Part shown: positions 20,442 to 30,782 of the stretch, one piece after another
Layout of the letters: the number at the start of each line of letters is the position of its first letter
Numbering within the stretch: position 1 is the first letter of the stretch
Assembly: GCA_002778195.1 (NCBI GenBank)
Contig: PCDI01000013.1
Span: 453,021-517,020, forward strand
Direction: 5' to 3'
Origin: Raffaelea ambrosiae
Lineage: Eukaryota > Ascomycota > Sordariomycetes > Ophiostomatales > Ophiostomataceae
DNA: 64,000 bases
Made by a program: the position numbers and the translations under genes
The notes under the pieces: model-generated
What the model saw: the letters and a program-made list of their open reading frames with translations, nothing else
The model's database searches: none
What the model was told of the DNA's origin: nothing

Positions 20442-22535
20442 TTATCGCCCAAAGTTCGTCTCGATCAGCCGGGCCACCAGGTCGTTGTCCTCGGGCAGCT
20501 CCGGGTAGTCCAGGTTGACCACGCCGAGGCGCGCCTTCTCGCTCGCCGGGTAATTCTGCTGCAGGTAGTCCCGCGACAGCACGTTCATGCCCGGCACCCA
20601 CTTGCCGATAAAGTCGCTGTGCGCGCCCACCGCAATCCACTTGGCCTCGGCAATCTCGCCGTGCTCGGCCGGGTCGCCCACGCACGAGCAAAAGTTCAGA
20701 TACCAGTCGTGCTCGTCTTCGCCTTCGTTGTCCGCCGCCGCCGCCGCCGCCGCGGACCGCTGGGACCGCTGGCCGGCCGCCGCCTCCATCAGCGCGCGCA
20801 CAAAGCGGCTCTTGGACGCGACCAGGTCGTGCAGCGCAATGCGCTCCGCGTACTTCCACTTGTCCTGCAGCCGCACGCGCACCTGCGTCGGCGTCACAAT
20901 CGTAAAGTCGGGGTTGTCGTCCAGCCACGCCGACACGTCCAGCCCCTGCTGGCTCACCGCCGGCACCGCCGGGTCGCCCGCGTACCGCCGCAGCAGCACC
21001 GCCTTGCCGCGCACCGCGCCCAGCGTCGGCGTCACCGGCTCCACGTGCCACCGGTGGCGCGGCGGCGGATGCTGCGCTCCGGGCGATCCGTGCGATCCGT
21101 CGACGGCCGGCCACGGCGGCGTCGAGGCGATGGCGTCAGCCACCGCCGCGTAGAACTCGGCCGGGTTGTCCTGCTGGGCCTGGCTGTGGTCGTCGTTGTT
21201 GATGGAGATGAGCACGGTCTCGGACGGGGGCCGGCCGCTGCTGTTGCTGTCCTTGTCGTTGTTGTCGGCGTCGGGCCACAGAAAGCGCCACACCTCGTCC
21301 ATGACCGACGCAAACGACAGGTAGCGCGGCATGTTGATGGCGATGCCGCCGTGGTAGCAGTAGAGCTTGCCGTCCTTGTGGCGGCGCAGCCGCAGATCCA
21401 AGAAGCGGATGCCCAGGGCCAGCTGCTGGCTGATCGACAGGTACTGCGTGCGCACAAACGGGATGTTGCTGCGCGCGCAGCTGTCGTGCGTGCCCGGGAT
21501 CGTCAGCTGCGACACGGGCACGTCGTCCGGCAGCTCCGCCATCCAGCGCGTGAGCGCATACCGCAGCACCGGCCGCGAGTACCACCGCAGGTCCTTGGTC
21601 TTGGTGTGGTCGTTGAAGATGCAGTGCACCTGCCCGTAGAGCATGGCAATCTGCGGCGGGTCCGCCGCCGTCGTGCCGGCCACCGCCTCGTGCGGCTCCC
21701 ACGCGCCGTTGTTGCACGCCGCCACGTACACCGAGTGCGTCTCGTCCTCGGGGCCGGCCTCGATGATGCCCAGGAACGCACGGCTGCCAAACGACACCGC
21801 GCTCACACCCGACGCCGCCCGGCCCTCGGACACGTCGTCGCACTGCGCCCACGCGTTCGCAATGTAGTCGTAGCGGAACCCGAGAATGTGCCGCGCCTCC
21901 GTGTCCGCGCCGCACAGCAGATGCAGCACGCCGCCGATCACAAACAGGGCCGGGATGCCCCGGAACCGGGTCGGCTCGTCGCCGGCCGCCACCGCCACGG
22001 GCTGCGGCACCGCCCACACCTTGGCGTCGGCGCCCAGCGCCGACCAGATCGTGTAGTACAGCCGGCCGTCGCGCAGAAAGGCCAGGAACAGCTTGTTGTG
22101 GAACGACACCACGGCCGGCGTCGAGTGCGTCACGATGCTGTCACTCTTGCCGTCGCCCTCGCCCTCGCCGTCGCCGCCGGTCGACGCATCCACCAGCGGG
22201 CCCAGGCTGTCCCACTCCTTGCCGACGTCGTCGTCGTCGTGCACATAGTGCGCCATGGTGCCGCTGTCCTTGTCGACGATGATGACGTGCAGCACGCCGT
22301 TCAGGTTGGCCAGCACCGGCAGCCCGGCCTGCGGGAACGGCTGGCGCTCGCCAAACTGCTCGTCGTGGCCGCCGCTGCCGCCCGTCTGCGCATACCACAG
22401 CTTGCCGTCGAGGTCGGTCCACAGACACCACAGACGACCGCGGTAGGTGGCCAGAGCCGGCACCGTGGCCGACTGGCCCTGGCCGTCCTTGAAGAGCAGG
22501 CCCGTGCTCGACGTTCCACGCGGAAGCCAAGCCAT
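20442..22535 (-). CDS. Beta-propeller-like domain fused to a bacterial-type PI-PLC X domain
   Basis: Single exon, 697 residues from the ATG at 22535. An in-frame ATG at 22592 would add 19 residues but is less likely. Residues 1-330 contain repeated blade-like units with G-x-L-W/Y and W-Y/Y-Y motifs (for example RLWCLWTD, KLWYAQT, RLYYTIW), resembling lectin or sialidase propellers. The C-terminal half is a phosphatidylinositol-specific phospholipase C X domain: His350-Asp351 in PGTHDSC, His395 in YCYHGG, and Arg in FLDLRLRR. These correspond to His32, His82 and Arg69 of the metal-independent Bacillus enzyme, giving a complete active site. The family cleaves PI to diacylglycerol and cyclic inositol phosphate. 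There is no signal peptide, so it appears cytosolic or unconventionally exported. Physiological substrate and propeller ligand are unknown. Confidence 0.82.
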   Translation of the reverse strand: MAWLPRGTSSTGLLFKDGQGQSATVPALATYRGRLWCLWTDLDGKLWYAQTGGSGGHDEQFGERQPFPQAGLPVLANLNGVLHVIIVDKDSGTMAHYVHDDDDVGKEWDSLGPLVDASTGGDGEGEGDGKSDSIVTHSTPAVVSFHNKLFLAFLRDGRLYYTIWSALGADAKVWAVPQPVAVAAGDEPTRFRGIPALFVIGGVLHLLCGADTEARHILGFRYDYIANAWAQCDDVSEGRAASGVSAVSFGSRAFLGIIEAGPEDETHSVYVAACNNGAWEPHEAVAGTTAADPPQIAMLYGQVHCIFNDHTKTKDLRWYSRPVLRYALTRWMAELPDDVPVSQLTIPGTHDSCARSNIPFVRTQYLSISQQLALGIRFLDLRLRRHKDGKLYCYHGGIAINMPRYLSFASVMDEVWRFLWPDADNNDKDSNSSGRPPSETVLISINNDDHSQAQQDNPAEFYAAVADAIASTPPWPAVDGSHGSPGAQHPPPRHRWHVEPVTPTLGAVRGKAVLLRRYAGDPAVPAVSQQGLDVSAWLDDNPDFTIVTPTQVRVRLQDKWKYAERIALHDLVASKSRFVRALMEAAAGQRSQRSAAAAAAADNEGEDEHDWYLNFCSCVGDPAEHGEIAEAKWIAVGAHSDFIGKWVPGMNVLSRDYLQQNYPASEKARLGVVNLDYPELPEDNDLVARLIETNFGR

Positions 22536-23690
22536 GAGGAGGGGGGAGAGAGCAAGAAAAGAATATGGAAGATGTGAAGAAGAGGGAAACAAAGCACAAG
22601 GAAACAGAATTCAAGGAAACAGAGTTCAAGGGGGGGGCAGATCAAGACGAACAAGGAAGATGAAACAAAGGCAAACTCCCAAACGCGTCAAAGCTTCTCT
22701 TTCCGTCTGATGTTGGCTGTCTAGGCGGCGGTCTGATGCCAAGACGGGGATGCCAAGACTTTTTGTAAGATGTGTCGGAGGTAGTAAAATGGCTACGATT
22801 ATGCACGAAGAAACGGGGGGAGGACGAATCTCCCTCCACCCCCCCCCGCGCAGGTGCCCCTCTGATTCCCCTCTGGCGTCCCCCTCTATCTCCGGCACCC
22901 CTCCTCCTTCTCCAGACTGGGTCGCGTGATCCATCCGACCAGACAGCTCCTGAAAGCGGTCCTCCGTCGCTTGGTTCTCCTGTCTCTCTCTGGGTGTGTG
23001 GCCTGTCCGGCCTGGACGGGGGCTCCTGTTGGCTGGCGCCGTCTACGGATTCCCCATTCGGGATGGCGGGGTGGATGGGCATACGTAACAAGCTTTTTCA
23101 GCTCCCAGGGTGCGAGACTTGCGTGAGCAGGTGCCCGGGCTGTGGCCGCACACCTTGATTTTCACGAGCACTGTTTACATTGTAGTTACACTGTATGGCG
23201 GCTCTTACATAGCCATGTATTACGGTGTAGGCCCGTCTGCTCTTTGCTGGCAATGGCAGGTTTCCCCAACCAGGAAGGAGCGTTGCAAAAGACTGGCCAA
23301 ACGCTGTCAGGGCGCCGATTCTTTAGCAGACAGGGCAAGCGCCATTCTTCAGCTCCACACAGCTGGCACGAGTGCTGAGCTGGTGGTGTGTGTGTCACGT
23401 GTGCAGCTTGGCAGCTCGTGCCCGCCTCCTATTCAAATCTCCGAGGGGCAGGAGATAATATCGTATTTTGGGGCAGCTCCGAAAACGCGTGCCTGGGGAC
23501 GTGTTTCTGCTTCTGTCGACCCTTGGCGTGGACAGTGTTTGGGCAAAGCGGCATTTGGAGTCTCGAGCTTTCTACATTCATTTGGATCTGTGCTTCGACC
23601 TCCTGGCCTTTTGTTCTTTTCTGTGCATCGCATTGGCTGCGTTCTGTGCCCATTGGTAATAGAGCACGTGCCCAACAGAAACAAGAGAGC
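22536..23690. promoter_or_regulatory. Divergent promoter region of the PI-PLC and ZIP genes
   Basis: This 1155-bp space separates a minus-strand and a plus-strand start. It contains purine-rich DNA next to 22540-22680 (the PI-PLC leader) and C-rich tracts at about 22838-22900. No gene was seen. I found no clear TATA box and no obvious zinc-response element. Confidence 0.5.
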
Positions 23691-25250
23691 ATGGCCTGGT
23701 TCGCATCGCGGCAAGCCGGCCGGGGTCGGCGGCGTCTCCTGGGCCTGGGCCTGACGGCCCTCGTGCTCCTGGCGTCGTTCACCTACGTGGCCTCCGCCGA
23801 GAAGGCGGCTGCTGCTGCCGCCGAAGCCGCCGCCACCACCCCCCCTTCTTCGTTGCGCGCACCACCCCTGGGCTCGGCCGAGCTCAACGAGCAGCTCCAG
23901 TCCTGCGACGTCGTCCAGACGCTCGGCCAGCAGAAGAAGGCGCTGCTGCTGGGCCCCGACGCCGAAGGCGAGGACGGGCCCTCGTCGGCCATGGCCAGGC
24001 TCTTCGGCGTCCTGTTCCCCGGCAGCCCGGCCGTCAACGCGCTGCTGGCCACCCTCTACATTTCGGGCCCGCCCAACTTCTTGCTGGCCCTCTGCCCCAC
24101 CGACATCGACCCGGCCTCGCTGTCCGTCATGGTGGCCTTTGCCGTCGGCGGCCTGCTGGGCGACACGCTCTTCCACCTGCTGCCCGAGATCTTTGTGGGC
24201 GAGGACGACGAGCACGCCGACCGGGCGCGCCTGGTCCTCGTCGAGCCCAACCGGAACCTGCTGCTGGGCGTCGCCATCATGGTCGGCTTCCTCACGTTTG
24301 TCGCCATGGACAAGGGCCTGCGCATTGCCACCGGCGGCAGCGGCGACGGCCACGACCATGGGCACAGCCACGGCGGCCACAGCCACGGGGACGGGGCCGC
24401 CGCCTCCACGGCCAAGACGACGTCGACGGACGCAAAGACCGGCGCCGGCGGCGGAGGAGGGGGGGCGGCCCAGTCCCGGAAGAAGGGTGGCAGCAAGAAG
24501 AAGGCGGCGGCCGAGGAGGAAACGGACGGCGCTGATGTGGCTGTTGCCCCGGTGGATGAGAAGGCAGCACACGAAGCCAATGCCAGCGTCCGGCTGTCCG
24601 GCTACCTCAATCTGATGTAAGGGAGCCTCTCTCTCTCTTTCTCTTTCTCTGTCTTGTCTTTCTCTCCTGCTGCTTTGCTAAACATTCTCAGCGCCGACTT
24701 CACGCACAACATCACCGACGGCCTGGCCATGTCGGCCTCCTTCTACGCCTCGCCCACCATTGGTGCCACCACCACCGTGGCCGTGTTCTTCCACGAGATC
24801 CCGCACGAGGTCGGCGACTTTGCCCTGCTGGTCCAGTCGGGCTTCTCGAAGCGCGCCGCCATGGGCGCCCAGTTCGTCACGGCCGTGGGCGCGCTGCTGG
24901 GCACCGTCATTGGCATTGTGGTCCAGGAGTTTGGCGGGAGCGGCGGCGGGGCCGCCTCGGCTGCAGACGCGGCCTCCGGGGCGGGGACGTCTACGGGCGG
25001 CTGGGACGTGGCTACGGGCCGGGGCGGCCTGCTGGGCACCAGCCTGTCGTGGGGCGACATGCTGCTGCCGTTCACGGCGGGCACGTTCCTGTATGTCGGC
25101 ACGGTGGCCGTGATCCCAGAGCTCCTCGAGACGGAGCTGGGCAAAGAGGGCAGCACGAGCACCAAGGCCATTGAGCTGCGCAAGACGCTGGTGCAGTTCG
25201 GTGCCATTGCTGCCGGCGCCGGCATCATGCTCTACATTTCCTGGCAGTAA
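23691..25250 (+). CDS. ZIP zinc transporter, KE4/SLC39A7 (YKE4) type
   Basis: Two exons, 23691-24616 and 24692-25250 (75-nt intron, GTAAGG and CTCAG), give 494 residues. A signal peptide (about 1-36) leads a lumenal segment. Three membrane spans are followed by a His-rich loop (HDHGHSHGGHSHG), a basic linker, and the second membrane bundle. Metal-site motifs are HNITDG (314-319) and HEIPHEVGD (343-351), the HExPHExGD signature of the LIV-1/KE4 subfamily. Members move zinc into the cytosol from the ER or Golgi; yeast Yke4 sits in the ER. The splice joins Ile-Ala-Asp-Phe-Thr-His directly onto the conserved span, which supports the intron. The ATG at 23691 is chosen because it starts the signal peptide; the frame is open further upstream without features. 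Confidence 0.92.
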
Positions 25251-28200
25251 AGTACGTCTTTGGCCCAAGGGGAACTCGACAACGCCAACAATCACGACCC
25301 CCAAAAAAGTCCCCCACAAACCAACGACAGACGACAACGTCGGCAGGTTCTCGGCCAAGCCAGCGGGATTGCCAATGTCGACGGCAACGGCACAAGCAAT
25401 GACGGGATGGGGCTTATGCGGCAGCAGGGCTGTGTGACGATACGAGGGTTGATTGGAAAAGAAAAGCAAAGACTCTTTGCAAGGTAAGGCCAAGGACACC
25501 CGTTCCTCCCTATTTGGGGAGGAAAAAGGCGGGTTTGTCACCCAAGAAGGACAAAGCCATAATTCTGGTTTTTGCATCGACATTGGGTGTTTGTGTCAAT
25601 TTTTTTTTTTCCGCGTCGCATTCAGCAATAATAATAGTCACCAAAAAAAAAAAGAATGAGGTCAGTCATCTAAAGCAGATACAAGGATAGAAAAACACAT
25701 AGGCAAGAAGGCTCCAGAGAAGATATGGATGAATAAAGCAGAAATGCACGTACATAGCACGGCAGTGATGCTGGGGAAGACGACTTCCTCACAGGAGCAA
25801 GCTCGAAGCCTTGATGGCGGAAGCGAGACAGAATCCGAATCCGAAGTAGTTGTCGCCCCCGAAATCAGCATCAGCATCAGCATTGGCCACAGCAGTTGTC
25901 TCGCACGTTTGGACATGCAACGACAGACAGCATCGGTATGGCAAACTCCGGCAAGCCGTGTTTGAACCACCTTGTTGGACTAGCTCTGGCCAAAACGTGT
26001 CATGCCAAACCCATTTCCCCAACCAGCCACTTCCCCAAGAACGTCAATCGAAGGGCGCGGTCCTAGTTTGTACAAAAGGGCGTAAGGCGCACTGCAGACT
26101 GTAACTCCCAGGAAAGGTCCAGGCACACGTGTAGTGTGGCAGGTACTGTAGCATAACTAGTTACAATGTACAATAGTTTGGGGGACCCCACGGTCCAGTT
26201 TTTTTCGCGAAACCATTTGTCATGGCGTGGGCATGGACACCAAGACAACCTGGCCCAACCCAGAGCCCCGAGCCTGCACCTGTCCCAGAACCACCCTCGG
26301 GAGAGATCCTCCTCCTTGCATACATACGGTGTGGGAAGACACATGAGGCGGGTGCGCCATCCGTTCCGCGTCGGGTGTCTAGACTGGAGCTGCTTGGCGC
26401 AGATATTTCGCCCAAATAATGCGCCATGTCTTGTGTCCAGAAGGGTCGGAAGGCCCGAAGAGACCCAGACCCAGACGATGCCTACAGAGTAGCTCCCTTG
26501 TCCTTGCGGGGCGGGCTTTTGGCGGGAAAGAGGAGACCATTCAGCAAATCTTCTTTATTCGTCTTAGTGAACATGAAGCAGGCGGGAAGGTGACCCCGAC
26601 GGATGCATGTCGAGGTGAAGATTTTTTTGGGGTTCTTTTTTTGGTCTTATGACTCTTACATACAAGGAGTGCTTGATGCAAGGGTACTGCCCGCGGTTTG
26701 GGGTGGATGTTCTGTATCAAGCTTCATGACCGGGTTCCAATATCTCGTCGAGTGCTGGAAAATCTGTCTCCTGCATCTTGTCTCCCCCCGGTTCTGGTGT
26801 AGCGTGAGATGCAGGCCCGACTTCGTGATAGCTTTATATGTTGGGTAACTCATATGTCAGGATCAGCTCACGCTTTCCGCTACAGCTTCCCATCTTGTTT
26901 GCTGTTTTGTCTGATTTCGGTATTCCCTTTTCGGCATCCCTCATCACTCTGGTTTTTTTATTTTTATTTTTTAAAAATCTTCTCTCCTGTTTCATCTCGC
27001 GTCCAGTTGCGTTCGTGTTGGAATACTGGAGAACGAAAAGAAAAAATCTTCTCAAGTTCACCGGCTGCCAATCAACGACGCCGTGTGTGAAAAAAAGGAA
27101 CCCCAATCATGCAAAAATGCCTGTTAGACAGCAAGAGGAATCATTCTGTTCCGCGGGCAAGTCCGTCTTTTGCGGTTGTTAATACGTAAGAGGACTCGGT
27201 TTTTTTTCTTCCTGTCGGGTAAAAGCTGGGGCGACATCGGACAGCACACATACACTACAAGAAGTCACGATACATCCGCCCCCCTTTCTTTACGAACTCC
27301 ACTTGAGAACGTCTCCTAAAAAAGAGATCCTTGGAAGAAAAGAAAATTTACAAAAAAAATATTACTAGAAGAAAAAAAATCTTACAAGAAAAGAAATCTT
27401 ACAAGAAAAAAAAACGTAGAGGCAAAGAAATCCACAGAAGAAAAAAAATCCAGTGCTTGTCTAATAGAGACAGGTTGTATCCAGGTAGCTGTTACAGGAC
27501 TCACGTCATTGGCTTAAACTTGGGAAGGGCTGGATCAGACAAAGCCAAATGAGTAACGCATGTGTGTGTGTATCTGACAATCGGGACAAATCCGTTCCCA
27601 CGTGCCCGTGAAGGAGGATGTAAGAAACTCACCGCAACTCGGTCGGCAGGGGACACAACAGGCTACGGCAGTCTTGGGGCCTCGCTCGTTCTCTTCATGG
27701 TGTCAACGCTTTGGCAATTGTGTCTGTCAGCTGGGTGAAGTTGTCGTTGCGTCGAGACGGCTTTGTAATGCATTTCCAACTGACTTTCACCACCAGCCAC
27801 ACACGCCATGGCCTGCTCGTCTGACAGGACGTTGGGCATCCACCGCGGGTAGAGGAGGTTTACGGGGACCAGGGCGGGACGGAAGTAAGAACAAGTGTGT
27901 TACGATGACTCTTACGATGGGCGCCTTGGGCAACCACTGCCACTATGAGCATGTACTTGCATCTGGACCGGAGCAGTAGCCGGCGATGGTGCGGAACTAC
28001 GTCTGACAGGCAAAGAAAGGGGGTTTTCGTTTCATGCAGGCAGGCAAAATCGGCCGTGGGTAAGCTTTTTGCTCCTTGGTGACAACACAATGGAAAAACA
28101 ACAAAAAAAAATAGAAAATAGAAAAATAATAATAATAAAACCATATAAAATGAAATAAAAAGGATGCCTGGTCGACGTTGATGGCAAGGCCACGACATCT

Positions 28201-29903
28201 GTTGACGACGAGCTGCCAAGCAAAGCGGATGTTACAGAAAAGGGACGAAGGGGAAAAAAAAGGCCGCGATGTGCCATGACGAAAGAGCAGAGAGCAGGCT
28301 TTCACATTTGCACAGCTGCAGCCTAGTTCGTAGGAGGAAGCCCAAGAAGGATGGACTGCAAGAAACAGGTGCATTGCTAAGCGGCTGCACGGATTTAAGC
28401 CTTTGGCTGGAAGAGGCATAGCCAACGCCCAAGGCCTGACAATCTCCCCATATTTTGTTTTGGCTGGTTTTTTTTTTCGGGGTGGTTTGTCCCTTCAGAA
28501 TTTTCAGAACTAGGGACCTGGAGAAGACGATTGAAAAAATAAAGCTACCGGAAACGGGGAGTCCGTGCTTTCTGCCCCCCTCCCCCCCCCCCCCCCTGGT
28601 TCCTTATCTGTTGGTCTGTGTGATTGTTGGCTTGCATGCTCGGACTGGCAGATGATCGCGCCTGCTATCTTGGGCATTTCTGGGCATTGTCTTGGGAGGA
28701 AGGAGATTGGCAACTGGCCGCTGTCTTGTCACCCCATTCCTGGCATGGCATGGCATGGCAGCGCCAGCAGTGTTTGCAGTTTTTCGTGCATTTGGTGTAC
28801 TTGTTTTCTGTACCTCGAGGAGAACAGAAGGAAACTGCGCGAGAATGGAGCCGTACGACCTGCGCTGGCCGTCCATCGCTCCTGCCCAATAGTAGTCTCC
28901 CTTCCTCTAAAGGCAGGCGCGTCCGATGCCGGGTGGAGCTCCAGCCTCATTGGCGTGGATCTGGTATTGGTACAGAGTAGTACGGAGTACTTACTTAGGG
29001 CGTGGTATGTTTACAGAGAGGACTAAGCAGCCAAGCCTTTTGCTTTTTTAGCCTTGGGCGCTCTCATAGTAGTTGCGCTTTAGGACCGCTAGACGGCGAG
29101 CCACGGGCGAAGAGTCACTCGCCCTCCCTTCCGCCCCCCCCCCTGGCTGGCCAACGTCGTCTTGTGCATGATTTTTTTCTGGCACGCGCCATCGACATTG
29201 GCCAACCAGTTCGAGGGCAGCACGCCCCAGGAAGCAATGACACGCACCAGAGAAGGCGGGGGGTGTCTGGAGAACGTTGTCTGGAAGACGCGAGAGAAGC
29301 AGCGACGAAGAAACAACCCCGGAGAGAGAGAGAGAGAGAGAGAGCAGCGAGGGGATACTAGCCATGCTAGCTCTGCCGATATACGGGTGGGTAGTACGAG
29401 TAGCGGACGCCCCAAGCGGTCGGCCCAGGACTGGGGGATGGTCCTGCGGGCCACGCGCGCGCACCTGCAGCCCCGTCTAGATGCATCTCTCTGTGGCCGG
29501 GGGAAGGAGGGGACGACACGGGCGAGGAGAAGAAGGAGAAGGGGGGGGGAGGAAGGACGAGACGGGCCATTTCCATTGGGCGCTTCGGGCTTCCACGAGG
29601 AAGCTGCTGCTGCTTCGTAGAAGGGACGGGGGGCCTGTCTGGCCGTTCGTCTTGCGTGTCTTCTGGTGCTGGACGGGCCTGCTCCTCCGCCTTCTTCGTT
29701 TCGATTTCTCTTACACATCAGCTGTGGGCCGTCGTCTTTTTTTCTTTTTTGCCTGGCCCTTATTTTATTCTCGAAGCCATCCTCGCGTGGCGCTTGTCAC
29801 AATTGCTCATCCCAAAGGGCGCAGAGCTAGCCCTCCACGGCCCGTGTGATCGCAAATCAGCCTCTTTCTCGCCGGGGGCCTCGTTCTCTGGTTGGTCTCT
29901 TGC

Positions 29904-29913
29904 TATATAAAAG
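29904..29913 (+). promoter_or_regulatory. TATA-like element upstream of the arrestin gene
   Basis: TATATAAAAG lies about 870 bp before the arrestin ATG. A long leader would follow. A possible leader intron runs from GTACGT at 30384 to the C-tract CAG at about 30701, which would shorten the mature 5' UTR. The match is to consensus only. Confidence 0.35.
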
Positions 29914-30713
29914 GGTGGCCAGCGGGTGGTGACCGTTGGAAGGGGCTTTTTTCTGCATCCTATTCTCCGGCCCCGATCGTCGCTTTCGTCGCTTTCCTGC
30001 AGCTCCTGGCACAGCACATGCACATCCCTGTCGTCCGACTCGACTCCGCGCGCCGACGATTGCCATAAGAGTCATCACGGCCTCCGCCTCCACTTCCCCA
30101 TAGCCATCGCACACTTGTTTGCGCTCGCTTCCGGCCTCCATCACTGCACGGCGTAAGACGGGCCAATCTGTCTACGCGGCTGCGTGTCTCGTGTACGCCA
30201 GCAGCACGCCCAACAAGGAAAGCCTAGCACACAGCTATAGCACACAGCTACCTGCCGCGTCACCAAAAAAAGCCCTGCTGGACTCGGGTGCCTGCTGGGA
30301 CGTCGGCCATTCGTCTTGTGAACAGCGGCCCGTGTTCGAAGCTCGCTTCGACGTCGCCCAGCGCCTCGGCACAACTGCGGAAGGTACGTATGTAATCATG
30401 ACATGGGCCGCACCTTCTGTTTCGAGCTGGCAGAGCCGCATCATAGCTTGGGGATTGTGAGCCACGCTGGCCGAGGCACTTATACAAAAGCCTCGCCGGT
30501 CGCCTTGTCAGTGACTTGGTTTGGCTGGACTGTTGCGCTCATCGATCTCCTTGCGTCTGACCTGTCTTCGCATGACCTACATTCTCGCATTCTCTTCTTT
30601 TTCCTCGCATAATTGGCCCTTCCCGTTCACGTCGCCCGCCCTAATCCAATTCCTCTGGAACATCGTGTCCTTGCATCTTTGCATCTCACCCCCCCCCCCA
30701 GTGGTTACATATC

Positions 30714-30768
30714 CCATCAACCCATCAACCCACCAACCCACCAACCCATCAACCCACCAACATCCTCA
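30714..30768 (+). repeat. CCAACCCAT/CAACCCAC tandem repeat in the leader
   Basis: Six or so imperfect 8-9 nt copies lie directly upstream of the arrestin ATG. The stretch is unstructured and free of ATG, so it is compatible with efficient scanning. Confidence 0.8.
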
Positions 30769-30782
30769 CATCCTCTCTCGCC

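Larger units (their letters stand above)
25251..30782. other. Gene-poor intergenic region
   Basis: No coding gene is supported in 5.5 kb. It holds AT-richer segments (26880-27450, with oligo-A runs interrupted by GAAG) and a 16-nt C run near 28577-28598. It also has a GA microsatellite (29321-29343) and, at its right end, the probable promoter and leader of the arrestin gene. Small open frames show neither domains nor coding bias. I saw no tRNA or transposon features. Confidence 0.5.

Noticed and set aside
20298..22577. 759-codon plus-strand frame opposite the PI-PLC gene
   Set aside because: Arg/His/Val-rich shadow caused by GC-rich third positions; the minus strand has a clear catalytic domain.
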